In this document: one piece after another, positions 20,893 through 35,492 of the stretch
Layout of the letters: each line of letters opens with the position of its first letter
Position numbering within the stretch: position 1 is the first letter of the stretch
NCBI GenBank assembly: GCA_014529385.2
Contig: CM043949.1
Span: 110,823,977-110,887,976, forward strand
Direction of reading: 5' to 3'
Length of the DNA stretch: 64,000 nt
DNA from: Adiantum capillus-veneris
Taxonomy: Eukaryota; Streptophyta; Polypodiopsida; Polypodiales; Pteridaceae
Position numbers and translations under genes: made by a program
The notes under the pieces: generated by a model
What the model was told of the DNA's origin: nothing
The model's input: the letters and a program-made list of their open reading frames with translations, nothing else
Databases searched by the model: none

Positions 20893-21699
20893 TTACACGA
20901 GTATTTCTCTGAGATTAAATTAGTGGAACTTAGTACCAAATGAAATCTCTCTTACTTACGCTTTTAACTTATTTTCACACAGGATGAAGACAATTGCCAA
21001 GCCATAAACAAAACTGCTTATAGCATACCAATGAGAACCATAATATGTACAAGAGTTAATACAATCCATGAAGGTCCTACTATGTACAAGGGTGCGACAA
21101 TCCTATACTAGAATCTTGTGGACTTTGGGTGGATCAGATATAGGATCAAAATATACAACATCTTTTGGTCCATTAAAACTAGGGCCTACTCCTATGGGCC
21201 TAATTCTACCTGGGTAGATTACTTTAGACACCTGATCAAACACCCACTAATTTTGTGATACTTGGATATTATATATTACAATGGTTTCCTCTAGATTCTC
21301 TGTTCCAATGAAAAAGTATCCTTCAATCACTTGAAGATCTTTGGCCCATTTGAGTCTCTTCATATTTAGTTCTAAAACTTCTAACTCTCCCGCATCAATG
21401 AAGAAAATTCCACCAGATCCTGACCAGCTGATCCTCCAAGTGGAAGGAGAAAATCTCTTATCTAGCCATTTCATCACGCTTTTTTGCATTGAATAGTGTC
21501 GGGATAGGCAAGCCCTCATAAACCTAATGTTGAAATCCATGGATTTGCGGTAGGCCTGATGGAAATCTTATGGGGATAATTCTCTCTATTTCTTTCTCTC
21601 CCTCTTTTTAATTAAATATCTCTTTAATTGAATTCATCAAGATTACTTATTTCAATCTAACACCTTAACGTTTCCCTAGGTCCAAGACTTTAATTAACA
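20893..21699 (-). other. LARD internal leader between primer site and gag
   Basis: This lies between the primer-binding site and gag. A short minus frame (21247-21540) has no recognisable domain. About 800 bp of this stretch and early gag is absent from both plus-strand internal copies. Confidence 0.6.
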
Positions 21700-21714
21700 C
21701 ATGCTCTGATACCA
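21700..21714 (-). other. LARD primer-binding site, minus copy
   Basis: On the minus strand TGGTATCAGAGCATG follows the LTR end (21717) by two bases. It matches the initiator tRNA-Met primer site and fixes orientation and LTR end. Confidence 0.9.
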
Positions 21715-21716
21715 CT

Positions 21717-22515
21717 TGTGAGATCCCCAACCTGCCAATACCAAGATCGGGATGGGATCCTTGACAGGTCTCTAGGTCTGATAAAAATCAGAGTCTCTTG
21801 ACAAGAAAAATCCAAGGAATAGACCTTTACCATTGACAATGTCTTGGGTCTATATCCTTATAAGAAGACCTAGTCTTGTCTCACAGTGGAAATGGGACAA
21901 CGTATTAAAAGTCCAAAAAAACTATTTCGGCCCTATAACTGCCACAAATTGGGCTAAGGTATCCTCAACCAACGCTTTTCCCCCCCTAACATATGTGAGG
22001 GCAAAGCCGCTGGTGGACTCCTCTTCCAAGTGAAGAAGTTTTAGTGCATAGGGATGGATGGTTACTTGACTAATCAGGTCCACCCATCCATGATTGACAA
22101 CCTTAGTCAATCCCCACTTACCACCCCGCACTCATACATGATTCTTTTGTTTTCTAATTACTATCACATTGTTTTAACATTTAAAATAATGGTTCCTTTT
22201 TTGATTCTTACTCACTCCTTACGTATGCAATGCTAACTTATAAAAGAACTTAAACTATTTAAAGACCTAATTGAATAATGGGAAACCCACCTGGGACTAA
22301 TCGGCCATCTGCTCTGCACTGGCACCTGAAGACTCTCCTTCGTAGGCTTACTACTAGGAACAACTTCATTGTCGTGCGACACTCTAGTTCTTTTTAGAGC
22401 TCTGCCCTCATAATCAGATGTAGGATTAGCTCGACGCCTTTTAGGTGCCATAACTTCTTATCTTTATAAAAAGGATGTCTAATCATTAGGTAAATTATCC
22501 AAAAGCTAAACTTAG
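21717..22515 (-). mobile_element. 5' LTR of minus LARD, distal piece
   Basis: This is homologous to the last 800 bp of the plus LTRs, ending TCTCACA at 21717. It is cut at 22515 by the nested element; the missing proximal piece is at 50718-54241. The minus sequence around the cut (AGGCTAAGTTTAG) aligns with the uncut plus LTRs (ATGTTAAGTTTAG near 37040), showing the interruption site. Confidence 0.85.
22233..22451 (-). CDS. LTR-encoded Gag-N-like short ORF (minus copy)
   Basis: Starts MAPKRRRANPTSD and continues with KRTRVSHDNE, a basic, serine/acid-rich start typical of plant gypsy Gag N-termini. It lies inside the LTR, upstream of the primer-binding site. It corresponds to the ORFs at 37098, 43340 and 49454. 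The conserved CCCAG/GTGGGT splice-donor-like site follows the homologous part. This copy then shifts phase and ends differently. Function is unproven. Confidence 0.4.
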   Translation of the reverse strand: MAPKRRRANPTSDYEGRALKRTRVSHDNEVVPSSKPTKESLQVPVQSRWPISPRWVSHYSIRSLNSLSSFIS

Positions 22516-22520
22516 CCTTC
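22516..22520. repeat. Target-site duplication CCTTC, left
   Basis: Five bases before TGTAAGG at 22521, identical to 50718-50722 after the TTTACA end at 50717. Confidence 0.85.
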
Positions 22521-23001
22521 TGTAAGGTTTCCAGTTTCTGAAACCTTAAAGGTCGTATAAAGCTTAATCGAACTGATATGATTATTGAAAAAGCAATGTA
22601 GAATTATTCGACCATGGCAAATATTGGTATTTTTGGAATCTTAAGCACAACAAACCCCGGGCTAGAAATTTTTAGAATTGAATTCCGATAAAAACTGGCA
22701 TAGTTATGACCCCTGAAAGTTTACACTGTGAATTGAGTAAAATAGGTAAAATTGAAGGGTTGCAGTAATCATTTAAGCATAGGCTTTATTAAAGTCCTCC
22801 TAGATATTTACCAATTAAGCAAAAATAGGTCAAAATATAGCAGAATTGATATTTTAAAAGCTAGCAGGTAAAGGGAGGGTCATCACTGACCTGCCAGGGA
22901 CTCATTTAGTAGCAGGGGGCGTTTTTTGACTTGCTGGGGACTGCTTGAACTTCAAGCAATTGCCTTTAACAGCCTGTGAAAGCTTGTGAGTGCCAGAAAA
23001 C

Positions 23002-23010
23002 TATAAATAG
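23002..23010 (+). promoter_or_regulatory. LARD LTR TATA box (LTR-a)
   Basis: TATAAATAG lies about 480 bp into the LTR. It is conserved at 40643-40651, 46615-46623 and, inverted, at 53756-53763. Conservation in all full LTRs makes it the likely core promoter. Confidence 0.7.
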
Positions 23011-23449
23011 GACCCCTTGCTTCCTAATTTGACAAACTCGGAGCCTTGACACACTCTCTCTCATCTAGAGAGAGACCACTACGCAAAAATCATTAGAGAT
23101 TAATCTTTAATTGATTAACCTAAACGGTAATTAGTTTAATCTTTCTTAATTAGCAAGGTTAGATTAAACTATTTTGTTAATAAATCAAAGAATAGGACTA
23201 TGTATGCTCTTCAAACCTCTCTTAATTAATTCATCTCTGCTGATTATTAGAATTAAGCTTAGTAATACTAAGCTAATTAATTATCCTATTATAATAGGGC
23301 TGAAATTAGCCAAATTAACCATGAATTAAGGTAAATATATTAATTAAGATTAGATTAATTTAAAGTAATTATCAGAGATGCATTAGACAATTATTAATCT
23401 AGAAAAATTATCCTATTATTTTCTAAGAAGTTTTCCTAATTAATTAGGC

Positions 23450-25150
23450 ATAATTACTCTGTTTTTTGAGAAATTTAATAGGAAAAATTAGTAAAAGAAT
23501 TTCAAATGATGTGATATATTTATCAATGGTTCATTAGGTGTTCAAGAACCCGTGATAATTAGGATAAGCTTAGAAAATTAATCTAGCTAATTACTTTAGC
23601 TGAAATACTCTGTTTTTTAAGTAATTTAAATAAGAAAAATTAGTAAATGGATTTCAAATGTTGTGATATATTTATCAGTAGTTAATTAGGTGTTCAAGAA
23701 GCCGTGATAATTCGGAAAAGCTCAAAAAGTTAATCTAGCTAATTAATTTAGCAGAAATACTCTGTTTTTTGAGTAATTTAAATAGGAGAAATTAGTAAAT
23801 GGAATTCAAATGTTGTGATATATTAATCAGTGGTTAACTAGGTGTTCAAGAACCCATGATAATTAGTAAAAGCTCAGAAAATTAATCTAGCTAATTAATT
23901 TAGCAAAAATACTCTATTTTTTTGAGTAATTTAAATAGGAAAAATTAGTAAATGGAATTCAAATGTTGTGATATATTTATCAGTGGTTAATTAGGTGTTC
24001 AAAAACCCGTGATAATTAGAAGAAGCTCAAAAAATTAATATAGCTAATTAATTTAGCAGAAATACTATGTTTTTTGAGTAATTTATATAGGGAAAATTAG
24101 TAAATGGAATTCAAATGTTGTGATATATTTATCATTGGTTAATTAGGTGTTCAAAAACCCGTGATAATTAGGAGAAGCTCATAAAATTAATCTACCTAAT
24201 TAATTTAGAAGAAATACTATGTTCTTTGAGTAATTTAAATAGGGGAAATTAATAAAATAATTTAAAATGTTATGATATATTTTTCAGTGGTTAATTAAGT
24301 ATTCAACAACCTGTGATAATTACGAGAAGCTCAAAAAAGTAATCTAGCTAATTAAGTTAGAAGAAATACTTTGTTTTTTGACTAATTTAAATAGGGGAAA
24401 TTAGTAAATGGATTTCAAATGCTGTGATATATTTATCAGTGGTTACTTAGATGTTCAAGAACCCGTGATAATTAGGAGAAGCTTAGGAAATAAATCTAGC
24501 TAATTACTTAAGAAGCATTACTCTGTTTTTTGAGTAATTTAAATAGGGGAAACTAGTAAATTGAATTCAAATGCTGTGATATATTTATCAGTGGTTAATT
24601 AGGTGTTAGAGAGTCCGTGATAATTAGGAGAAGCTCAGATAACTAATCTAGATAATTAATTTAGTAGAAATACTTTGTTTTTAGAGAAAATTAAATACGG
24701 AAAATTAGTAAATTATGTGCTATAATTACATGCTATTTATCAGAGCTATATTATAGGGTAAAGAGGCCGTGACAATTATGCCAAGGTTAGAAATTTAGTA
24801 TAAATATTTATCTAAGTCAAATTACACTATTTTTAGCTAAAAACTAAAGAGGGAAATTAGTAAATCATGCTATATGATTACATGCTATTTATCAGAGCTA
24901 TATTATACGGTAAAAAGGACGTGATATTTATTCCAAGGTTAGAAAAGTAGTATAGATATTTATCTAAGTCAAAATATACTATTTCTAGCTAAAAACTAAA
25001 GAGGGAAATTAGTAAATCATGCTATATGATTACATGCTATTTATCAGAGCTATATTATAGGGTAAAGAAGCCGTGATAATTATGCCAAGGTTAGAAAAGT
25101 AGTATAGATATTTATCTAAGTCAAATTATTCTAATTTTAGATGAAAATTG
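23450..25150 (+). repeat. 152-bp tandem repeat array, 11 units (8 type A, 3 type B)
   Basis: The shared element CGTGATAATT or a variant occurs at 23551, 23703, 23856, 24008, 24160, 24312, 24463, 24616, 24766, 24920 and 25072, giving spacings of 150-154 bp. Type A units carry TTAATTAGGTGTTCAA-like sequence; type B carry GAGCTATATTATAGGG-like sequence. Both share TATTTATCAG, CCGTGATAATTA and AATTAGTAAAT. Confidence 0.9.
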
Positions 25151-25160
25151 AAGATGGAAA

Positions 25161-25354
25161 AAGGACTAACGGGGTCAATTTTTGTCCAAATTTAAATTTG
25201 AAAATTTCTAGCCCGGGGTTTGTTGTGCTTAACATTCCAAAAATACCATTTTTAAAATGCTTTCAAAATAGTGCTTTACCTATTTTTAAGTCCAATGCTT
25301 TCCCCTAAAAATTTGAGTTCATCCCTCTGCAGCTAGAAAGGTGGAGACCTTACG
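25161..25354 (-). mobile_element. First 190 bp of a minus LARD LTR (copy 1)
   Basis: The minus strand begins CGTAAGG at 25354, where copy 2 has TGTAAGG at 54241, and runs into the conserved LTR start region, including CCCCGGGCTAGAAATTTTC. It joins plus-strand LTR-a at 25160/25161 over a GGAA overlap. Confidence 0.85.
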
Positions 25355-28304
<2,950 letters not shown>

Positions 28305-30124
28305 TGACATTTAATGGCCTAGTAACTTGTGTGTAGCGGAAAATAGCATAAACATAGTGAGCATTTCTTTAAAATAGATTTCTAATGAGCATAGCAAGAG
28401 TGCTTGGATAGAGAGAGCAACAAAAAGCATAACACCTAGTTAGATAGGCATGAACAATACTTCAAAAGAGAGAGAAATTTATCTATTGACAACAGTTAAG
28501 AACCGGATTTACATGGAGCTTGTCCCCCCTCCGAAAGGTTTTGTATTATAGGTTTCCCCCATCAAGGGAGACATTTTACAATTCAATACTTTGTGTTCCT
28601 TTCCATTAAATCTTGATAAGGAGAGAGAGTCTTCTTTGCTTCACACATGATATTGTGTGAGTGTGTGTGATAATGCCTTGTCAAATTCAGCCCCCTCTCT
28701 CTCTTGGTCGACCCCTCTTGCATTTTACTCATGCTGGCACCCCATTGGACCCTGCAAAGCTTAGCCAAGCATAAGTGATAGCCTTTTGAAATGTGTCCCC
28801 CTTTCCCCTTTTGTGAGAGCTTTAGGTATTTAATGAATGAAATTAAACTCTCATTGGACCCCTTTGTCTTCTGGCCAATAGGAATCGGGTAAGCCATTGG
28901 GCTGCTAAATGCTCATTGGACCCCTTGGGAGACTATCCAATAGTCTTCTAGAGAGCTTAATTCCTACTAGTTCTTTTATCAAGTGTTTTAAAATGAATTC
29001 TCATTGGTCCACCTCTATGACCATCCAATAGGATTTGAATGCACCTTGGGGGCAACAGGGCTAGGGAGCTGACATGTGTCCCCTATTCCCTTTGTGTAAA
29101 GGGAGCCTGTGTGTGTGTGTGTTTCTCTCTCATCCCCTACTAAAAGGGCTTGCCCCCTCCCATCTAGGGATTTTCGAAGACTTTTAGGTATTCCAAAGGC
29201 ATCCAATTTCCCTAAGGTTTGACCATTGGACTTTTTATTGAATTTTGGAACCTTAGAATTTGGAAGTCTTAATGGGCTGAACCTTAGGGTCTTTGAAGCC
29301 CATTGATGCACCTTGCTCTTTTGTGAATGGCCACCCCTTTGGATCCCTATTTTCCCCTCTCCCCTGGTACTTTCCCATATTCCCATACTTTCTCTCTCAT
29401 CCCCTACTAAAAGGGCTTGCCCCCTCCCATCTAGGGATTTTCGAAGACTTTTAGGTATTCCAAAGGCATCCAATTTCCCTAAGGTTTGACCATTGGACTT
29501 TTTATTGAATTTTGGAACCTTAGAATTTGGAAGTCTTAATGGGCTGAACCTTAGGGTCTTTGAAGCCCATTGATGCACCTTGCTCTTTTGTGAATGGCCA
29601 CCCCTTTGGATCCCTATTTTCCCCTCTCCCCTGGTACTTTCCCATATTAAATGATCAATTTAACATGAGAAAATCATTTAGGATAATTAGATATTAGTTA
29701 TTATGACATTATCTCTCTATTGAAATCATAGTCTTCCTTGACTATAGGGTAGAGAAGATAAAGACTGTTCATTAGTCCTTTTTTGAGCGGGCAGAGGATC
29801 CCTATCTTACCCTATATCTTCATTCTAGAATGGATGACTAATCCATTTGGCGCTTGAGAGCCTAAGCTGCCGCAAGCATGTTTGCGCATTAGTTCTATCA
29901 ATCCTCCATACTAGAGTGACAAGCTCTACTTGGTGTTTGGAATTTGTCATCTCCGCAAACTTGATTCTAAGCATGCATACTACTTAACATTTGTGCACAA
30001 TAAAGAGAAAGAGAGTCTTATAGGACAAAAAAACTTTGTTCATTTTAAACACTTGTACATTTGCTTACTCTAGGGAAGCATTGTAAGCATTGACAAGGTT
30101 TAGGTTATTCTTTAATTGTATGCC
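28305..30124 (-). mobile_element. Chromovirus 3' LTR and 3' untranslated region, copy 1
   Basis: The outer end (TGACATTTAATGGC) matches the 5' LTR at 34802. An internal 348 bp, present at 57336-57684, is missing at about 28592. A 267-bp segment is tandemly duplicated (29122-29388 and 29389-29655). The inner LTR boundary and polypurine tract could not be fixed, because the 5' LTR is truncated. Confidence 0.65.
29122..29655. repeat. 267-bp tandem duplication, copy 1 only
   Basis: A segment starting TTTCTCTCTCATCCCC occurs at 29122 and 29389, nearly identical. Copy 2 has a single unit at 58265. A 187-codon minus frame across it is a by-product of the duplication. Confidence 0.9.
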
Positions 30125-31712
30125 TTACATCCATCTAGCATCTCCAAAAGGATAATTCTTAAACTTAATAAGATACCGTCGGATAATCTTGCCGTCTCTC
30201 AATACCTTGTCTTCATGTCAGAAAATGGGTCAGGCTGCAACACCTCTTCTTGGTCCTCGATCTCCGGTGGGTCTTCAATAGTTGGTTTTTGAGGTGGCTC
30301 TAATTTGTAAGGATTTAGTAGACTCACATGAAAAGCATTGTGTATGAGTCAATGATTGGGCAACTTGAGTTGATAGGCCATGTCATTGATTGGCCTAAGA
30401 ATCTGGAAGGGACCATAGTACCTTTTTGCTAACTTAGCATAGTACTTTTGGTGTCCCGTAGGATTCTTGCCCGTCGTGTGACTTAATTGAGCCTTGGGAA
30501 ATTTAAGAAGACCCAATCATTTTATTTAAAGGCTTGGGCTCTTCTGTGCTTATCACCAGAAGCCTTTTGTCTTTGCTGTGAGATAGATTGGAAAGATTTT
30601 TGTAGGTCTCGGCTATCCTCATATGCAGCGAAGATCTTCCCGTGTACCTTAAGTAGCAGGGGACTTTTTGATCTTCCCTCAATTACCTCGAAAGGTGCTT
30701 TTTCCGTGGAGGTATGTACAATATTATTGTAGGCATACTCCACTAAAGGTAAGTACTTCTCCCATTGGGACCTTTCATCTACTTCCGTTACGTAGGCTTT
30801 TAGTAGATCAAGAATAGTTAGGTTAGCTATTTCACTTTGGCCATCTGTTTGCGGGTGATAGGCCAAAGAGAAGTTTATCCTTGTCCCTAAATTCTCAAAG
30901 AGACCCTTCTAGAAATTATTGGTCATTCTAGGATCTGTATCCGACACTATGGACATCGCCAAGCCATGGTACTTGAAGATTTGTGATAAGAAGAGGGTTG
31001 CCATTTGATGGGCTTTGATAGTCTTTTTGACAGGTATAAAATGACTTGTTTTCTGAACCTATCTACTATCATCCATATTCCCGTATTCCCATGGATAGAC
31101 CGCGTACTCCACTAAAGGTAAGTACTTCTCCCATTGGGACCTTTCATCTACTTCCGTTACATAGGCTTTTAGTAGATCAAGAATAGTTAGGTTAGCTATT
31201 TCACTTTGGCCATCTATTTGCGGGTGATAGGCCAAAGAGAAGTTAGCCTTGTCCCTAAATTCTCAAAGAGACCCTTCTAGAAATTATTGGTCATTCTAGG
31301 ATCTCTATCCGACACTATGGACATCGGCAAGCCATGGTACTTGAAGATTTGTGATAAGAAGAGGGTTGCCATTTGATGGGCTTTGATAGTCTTTTTGACA
31401 GGTATAAAATGACTTGTTTGCTGAACCTGTCTACTATCATCCATATTCCCGTATTCCCATGGATAGACTTAGGCAATCCAAAGATAAAATCCATGGATAT
31501 GCTCTCCCATGGTGAAGTAATCCAGGTTGCTTCCCTCTATCAAACTTTTTATTTTGACATACCAGACATTTAGAAACATACTCTTGTATGTTTGCTTTCA
31601 TGGCAGGCCAATATAAATATATTTCAATCCCTTTTAGGGTAGACTGAATCCCTCTATGCCCCACATAGGGAGGAGCATGAGATTCATACATTACTTTCTC
31701 ATGTAGTGTCAT
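30125..31712 (-). pseudogene. Chromovirus integrase and chromodomain, copy 1
   Basis: From right to left: an HHCC zinc finger (HAPPYVGHRG ... CLVCQNKK, 31600-31700), a core with a VSDTDP-like second Asp block near 30940, and AYHPQTDGQSEIAN near 30840-30866, which supplies the catalytic Glu. The C-terminal region ends RRYLIKFKNYPFGDARWM, a chromodomain-like strand block, with the stop at 30125. The core is disrupted by a 370-bp direct duplication (30736-31100 and 31106-31468) and by frameshifts. Chromodomains are thought to guide insertion to marked chromatin; this copy cannot be active. Confidence 0.8.
30736..31468. repeat. 370-bp direct duplication inside integrase
   Basis: TACTCCACTAAAGGTAAG recurs at 30736 and 31106, and both units end CATGGATAGA. 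The same duplication is present in copy 2 (59614 and 59976), so it predates the block duplication. Confidence 0.9.
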
Positions 31713-31878
31713 GTAATGGTCCCGCGATTTGTGAGAACTTTTCTATCGGAAGTGTCTATAGTATACACAGATACCTATAAAGCTTCTTAGTTCATGAAGT
31801 TCCTTGGATTAGGCCATCCTTTTATTACATCTAGCTTTGATGGATCCATTTGGATGCCATCTTGAGAGATAATGTGAC

Positions 31879-32268
31879 CTAAATATTGAATCTCTTGTAA
31901 AAAAACTCACTTTTCTTTTGGTTAATATAAAGCTTATTCTCTCGTAAGACTTGAAATATTACCTGGAGGTGTTGCTTGTGCTGGTCTAATGAATTAGAGT
32001 AGATGATAATGTCATCAAAGAACACTCCAGTAAAGGTTCGGTGAGGCCTGAATAGCTTCTCCATCAAGTGGTTAAATGTGTCTAGTGCATTGGTCAAGCC
32101 AAAAGGCATGACAATGTATTTGTAAAGACCAAACATAGTACAAAATGCGGTCTTTACAATGTCTTGATCAACTATCCTTATTTGACCACATAATAATACG
32201 GGTGAGCAAAATGGAGATGAGCTAGGCCTAACCATGCCCTTCTCAACTAACTCATGCACTTGCTGCAT
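31879..32268 (-). pseudogene. Chromovirus RT remnant with internal deletion, copy 1
   Basis: Starts MQQVHELVEKGMVRPSSSPF and keeps the KTAFCTMFGLYKYIVMPFGL block and the FDDI catalytic motif. About 165 bp that encode the KKDGTYRMCVHYR to RIDLKSGYHQ blocks in copy 2 are deleted near 32185. RNase H, which should follow, is also deleted at about 31709. Confidence 0.85.
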
Positions 32269-32361
32269 AATCTCCTCTTGTTGAGCTTGAGAAACTCTAT
32301 AAGGAGGTTTATTAGGCGGTGAGCTTCCTAGAAGAAGTTCAACTGCATGGTCATCATTTCC

Positions 32362-34400
32362 TCATTTAGGAGGTAGTTCACAAGGGATGTCGTCAATAAA
32401 AACATCTTGAAATCCCTTGAGAAAATTGGATAACTCTAATTCCTTGTGATTATTTATATTTTCTTTTGCTAAAGCATTAGGTTCATTTTGAGAATCTTTA
32501 ACAAAAATCATGTACATGGAAATAGAGCTCTTTATTGACTTATTGAAAGCTTGCGCATGTATAATGGGTATGGTGTTACCCAACTCTTTGGCATCTATGT
32601 GCATATCTTTTTCCGTGAACCTAAAGTAGATTTTACCTTTAGGGAATTTAACATTGGCAGCCATGCGATCAAACCATGGTGCCCCTAGGATTACATCCTC
32701 ATGCTTGAGAGGAGATATAAAGAAGTCCTCTTTGTCCACATAGCTTTGGAAATGGAGGCTCAATTTCCCAAGTAAGGGAGTGACTGAAGCTTCTTGCCCC
32801 TTGAAAGCACCATTGGCGGGTAGGACATCTCCCATCTCATAGGCTTGGATGCTTAGCTTGGTGGCCAACTTTGTGGATATGAAATTGTGAGTAGAACCAG
32901 GGTCAAAGAGAATAAAAGCATCATGTTCTCTTACCTTTCCCCAAGCATGATATAAAGGAGATCCTTCATGGTGAGCTTCCTCTTCTTGGATTTTGACCAA
33001 GGTAGGTCTAGGAGGCTCATTTTGTGTATTCTTGTGTGGGCAAGCATGGTAAGCATGCCCTTGCTCTCCGCACTTGAAACAACGGTTATCTTTACGATAA
33101 CGCTCAAGCTCTTTAGGAGAGAGTTTATTTTTTCCTTTATAAACTCCCAAGCTCCTTAGCTTTGTTGTTTTTGGCGTTGCCTTTAGGAGACTTTTGGAAA
33201 TTGTCCTTCCCCTTAGGCTCATTGTTACGGTCCTTGTTCTCTGTGGGCTTAAGATTTCTCTTAGCCTATGTTTGGAACTTGATTTGTGAAGCCACCTTCG
33301 TATGGTGTATGACCGCAGATATGGTGCGTGGCCTTTGGGAGTTGACATCGCCATATCTTTAGTTAAGCCTGCACAAAATTGTTGCTTTTGCTCTCTAAAA
33401 TCCATCTTTTTGAAGACAGTGGCTTTGAGATGTAAGTCCCAAAACTTGTCTACATATTTATGATTCGTAAGGAGAGAGCTTCCACCATTGCCTGGTAGAC
33501 TTTTGAAAATGCATAGCTACATGGTGTAGCTTAGAGGACTCCATGAATCCCTCATCTCCAAACACCACATCAAATTGTTAGATGAAAGCCAAAACTTTGT
33601 CCGTAGCACCAAAGGTGCCATCGTAGGTAAGGAAAGAGATGTTCTTTTTTCCCTCTTTGAACTTCTTGAGCTTGGACAACCTCTTCCACGTGGCATAGGA
33701 TTTCCTATGGCCTCTTCTTTTTGGTGGTTCAAAAGTTGCACCATCACTTTCTTCAAAAGATGAAAAATTTGAGGAAGATGGAGCAGAGGGTGACCTCTTA
33801 TTTCCTTTTTCTTGCCTTGTTCCTCCTTGTCTGCACCATCACTTTCTTCATAAGAATAAGAGGATGGAGAAGAGGGTGACCTCTTTTTCGCCTTTTTCTT
33901 CTCTTTTTTTCTGTCATCCCTCTTTGAATTATGGTGTGGAGAAGTGTGCAATGGTCTTCTCCGTTTAGGAGGTGATGGAGAACGTTTTGCCCACTGTCTT
34001 CGTGGAGCCATCTCCGCCAAGATGGCCGGAGACTCACTTATTTCTTGTTCTATTGGTGGGGGCTCTTGAGTTCTCCTTTGGGAAGGAGATGCGTCATCAA
34101 GAATTAAATTTTTGAGCCCTTTGTATGGACCCTTGTCTTCTTCCCGAATCGGAGAGAGGCCTCTTTTGGAAGTCTCACAAGGAGGCTTCCTCGGTACTCT
34201 CTCTTCTTAGTGGGGAGTTTGGAGAATCCATGAGCACGAAGCTACCGTTGCACTTCACTTTGGAGGGATGGATTGCCCATGGCTTGTTGTATCCTAGAAA
34301 CAAGGTAGTTAACAAGCATAGGGGCATCATTAATAGCTTGCTCAGTAGGTAAATCAAAGCTATCAATATTAATTTCACTCTCTTTACTATTGTCAACCAT
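32362..34400 (-). pseudogene. Chromovirus Gag and protease, copy 1
   Basis: The Gag start is set at the Met at 34400. An Arg/Lys/Ser-rich low-complexity stretch, including PSPPKRRRPLH (33800-34010), precedes the capsid part (a QFDVVFGDEGF-like block near 33550, read in another phase). A CX2CX4HX4C knuckle (CFKCGEQGHAYHAC) lies near residue 115 of the 347-residue frame 32362-33405. A retropepsin-like active site (FDPGSTHNFIS) lies near residue 168; the usual Ser after Asp is Pro here. ILGAPWF follows, as expected. Frameshifts separate the pieces. Confidence 0.8.
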
Positions 34401-34788
34401 TCTAAAATTTTTTTAGGTGTACTTTGGCACTTCAACCCCTAGTTGCTACTCCTCTTTACCCCTTTAGAAAAGCACTCAAGCTCCTATACGTGTGGCTGAA
34501 ATATCATTAATTTCAAGCTAAAGAAGAGAGGTTCTTTCAACACCAAAACAGGTTCGACTCCTATGAAGCTTCTAATAGCTCAATAGTGGTTAAGCAGTAG
34601 GCAAGCTTAGTAGGACTCCACTATTAAGACCATAGCTCTCGACGGTGATGCCCCATTATCTGCACGAAGCAGGCGCACTGCAAGGCTAAAAAATCCCTAT
34701 TCTACTTACTCAATTGAAATTCATAATACTAACCATTTATAGCTAGCTTGAGGACCTCCCTTCTTGAGCAAGAAAAGAGAAACCTTGT

Positions 34789-34800
34789 GCTTTGATACCA
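34789..34800 (-). other. Chromovirus primer-binding site
   Basis: On the minus strand TGGTATCAAAGC starts one base after the LTR end (34802). It is one mismatch from the initiator tRNA-Met primer site. Confidence 0.85.
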
Positions 34801-34801
34801 A

Positions 34802-35480
34802 TGTAACATTTAATGGCATAGTAACTTGTGTGTAGCGGAAAATAGCATAAACATAGTGAGCATTTCATTAAAATAGATTCCTAATGAGCATAGCAAGAGT
34901 GCTTGGATGGAGAGAGCAACAAAAAGCATAACACCTAGTTAGATAGGCATGAACAATACTTCAAAAGAGAGAGAAATTAAGCTATCGACAACAGTTGAGG
35001 ACCGGATTTACATGGAGCCGGTCCCCCCTCCAAAAGGCTTTGTATTATAGGTTTCCCCCATCAAGGGAAACATTTTACAATACAATACTTTGTGTTCCTT
35101 CAATAAGATGTTGCAATGAAGATGGAAGATTCAAGCACCATGCACACACTTTATAAAAGACAACATCAATTCCCTCACGGTCTCAGACCCAAGACCTCAC
35201 ACACCTTCGTAGATGATGAGAGCTAGCGGGGTATGAGAGTAGATTGAGAGGAAGGAGTAGTGTTACAAAAAATAAGTATATCTCCTCACATAATCACTCA
35301 TAATATTTTAGCATAGCTTAGTAATTAGCATGGTAGTGGAGATGAGCATGCATTGGAGCTTGGATCTTGGTTGAATTTGCATCACAAAGCCAAGAGTTTT
35401 TGGTGTAGGCCTCTCTTCTCACAAGCTTGGAGTAGATGATGAGCTTCCCATTAAAGCTTGAGAAGGAGAGAGAGTCTTCT
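34802..35480 (-). mobile_element. Chromovirus 5' LTR, truncated
   Basis: Plus-strand reading TGTAACATTTAATGG, homologous to 57034-57715. The outer part is missing: at about 35480 homology stops and a 10-12 bp filler leads into LARD LTR repeats. Confidence 0.85.
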
Positions 35481-35492
35481 TCCCATTAAATC

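Larger units (their letters stand above)
22521..25160 (+). mobile_element. LTR-a: proximal part of the composite's first LTR
   Basis: Contains the LTR start, a TATA box at 23002-23010 and all 11 units of the 152-bp repeat (about 23450-25150). It stops at GAAGATGGAA, where it joins minus-LTR sequence (AAGGACTAAC) at 25161. Variants in its last units (for example AGAGAGTCCGTGATAA near 24605) are shared with 35493-38362 but not with LTR2. Confidence 0.85.
28305..35480 (-). mobile_element. Chromovirus (Ty3/gypsy with chromodomain), copy 1
   Basis: Minus strand: 5' LTR (34802-35480, outer part lost), primer site 34789-34800, Gag, protease, RT remnant, integrase with C-terminal chromodomain, then 3' LTR starting at about 28305. 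LTR ends match between 28305 and 34802 (ACATTTAATGGC...). RNase H and part of RT are deleted here but present in copy 2. All ORFs are broken. Confidence 0.85.

Noticed and set aside
23450..25150. CRISPR-like regular repeat spacing
   Set aside because: Units are 152 bp and homologous along their whole length, with no unique spacers and no cas genes. The context is a plant LTR.
29015..29578. 187-codon minus-strand ORF with an internal protein repeat
   Set aside because: It arises from the 267-bp tandem duplication in the chromovirus LTR; copy 2 with a single unit has no such ORF.
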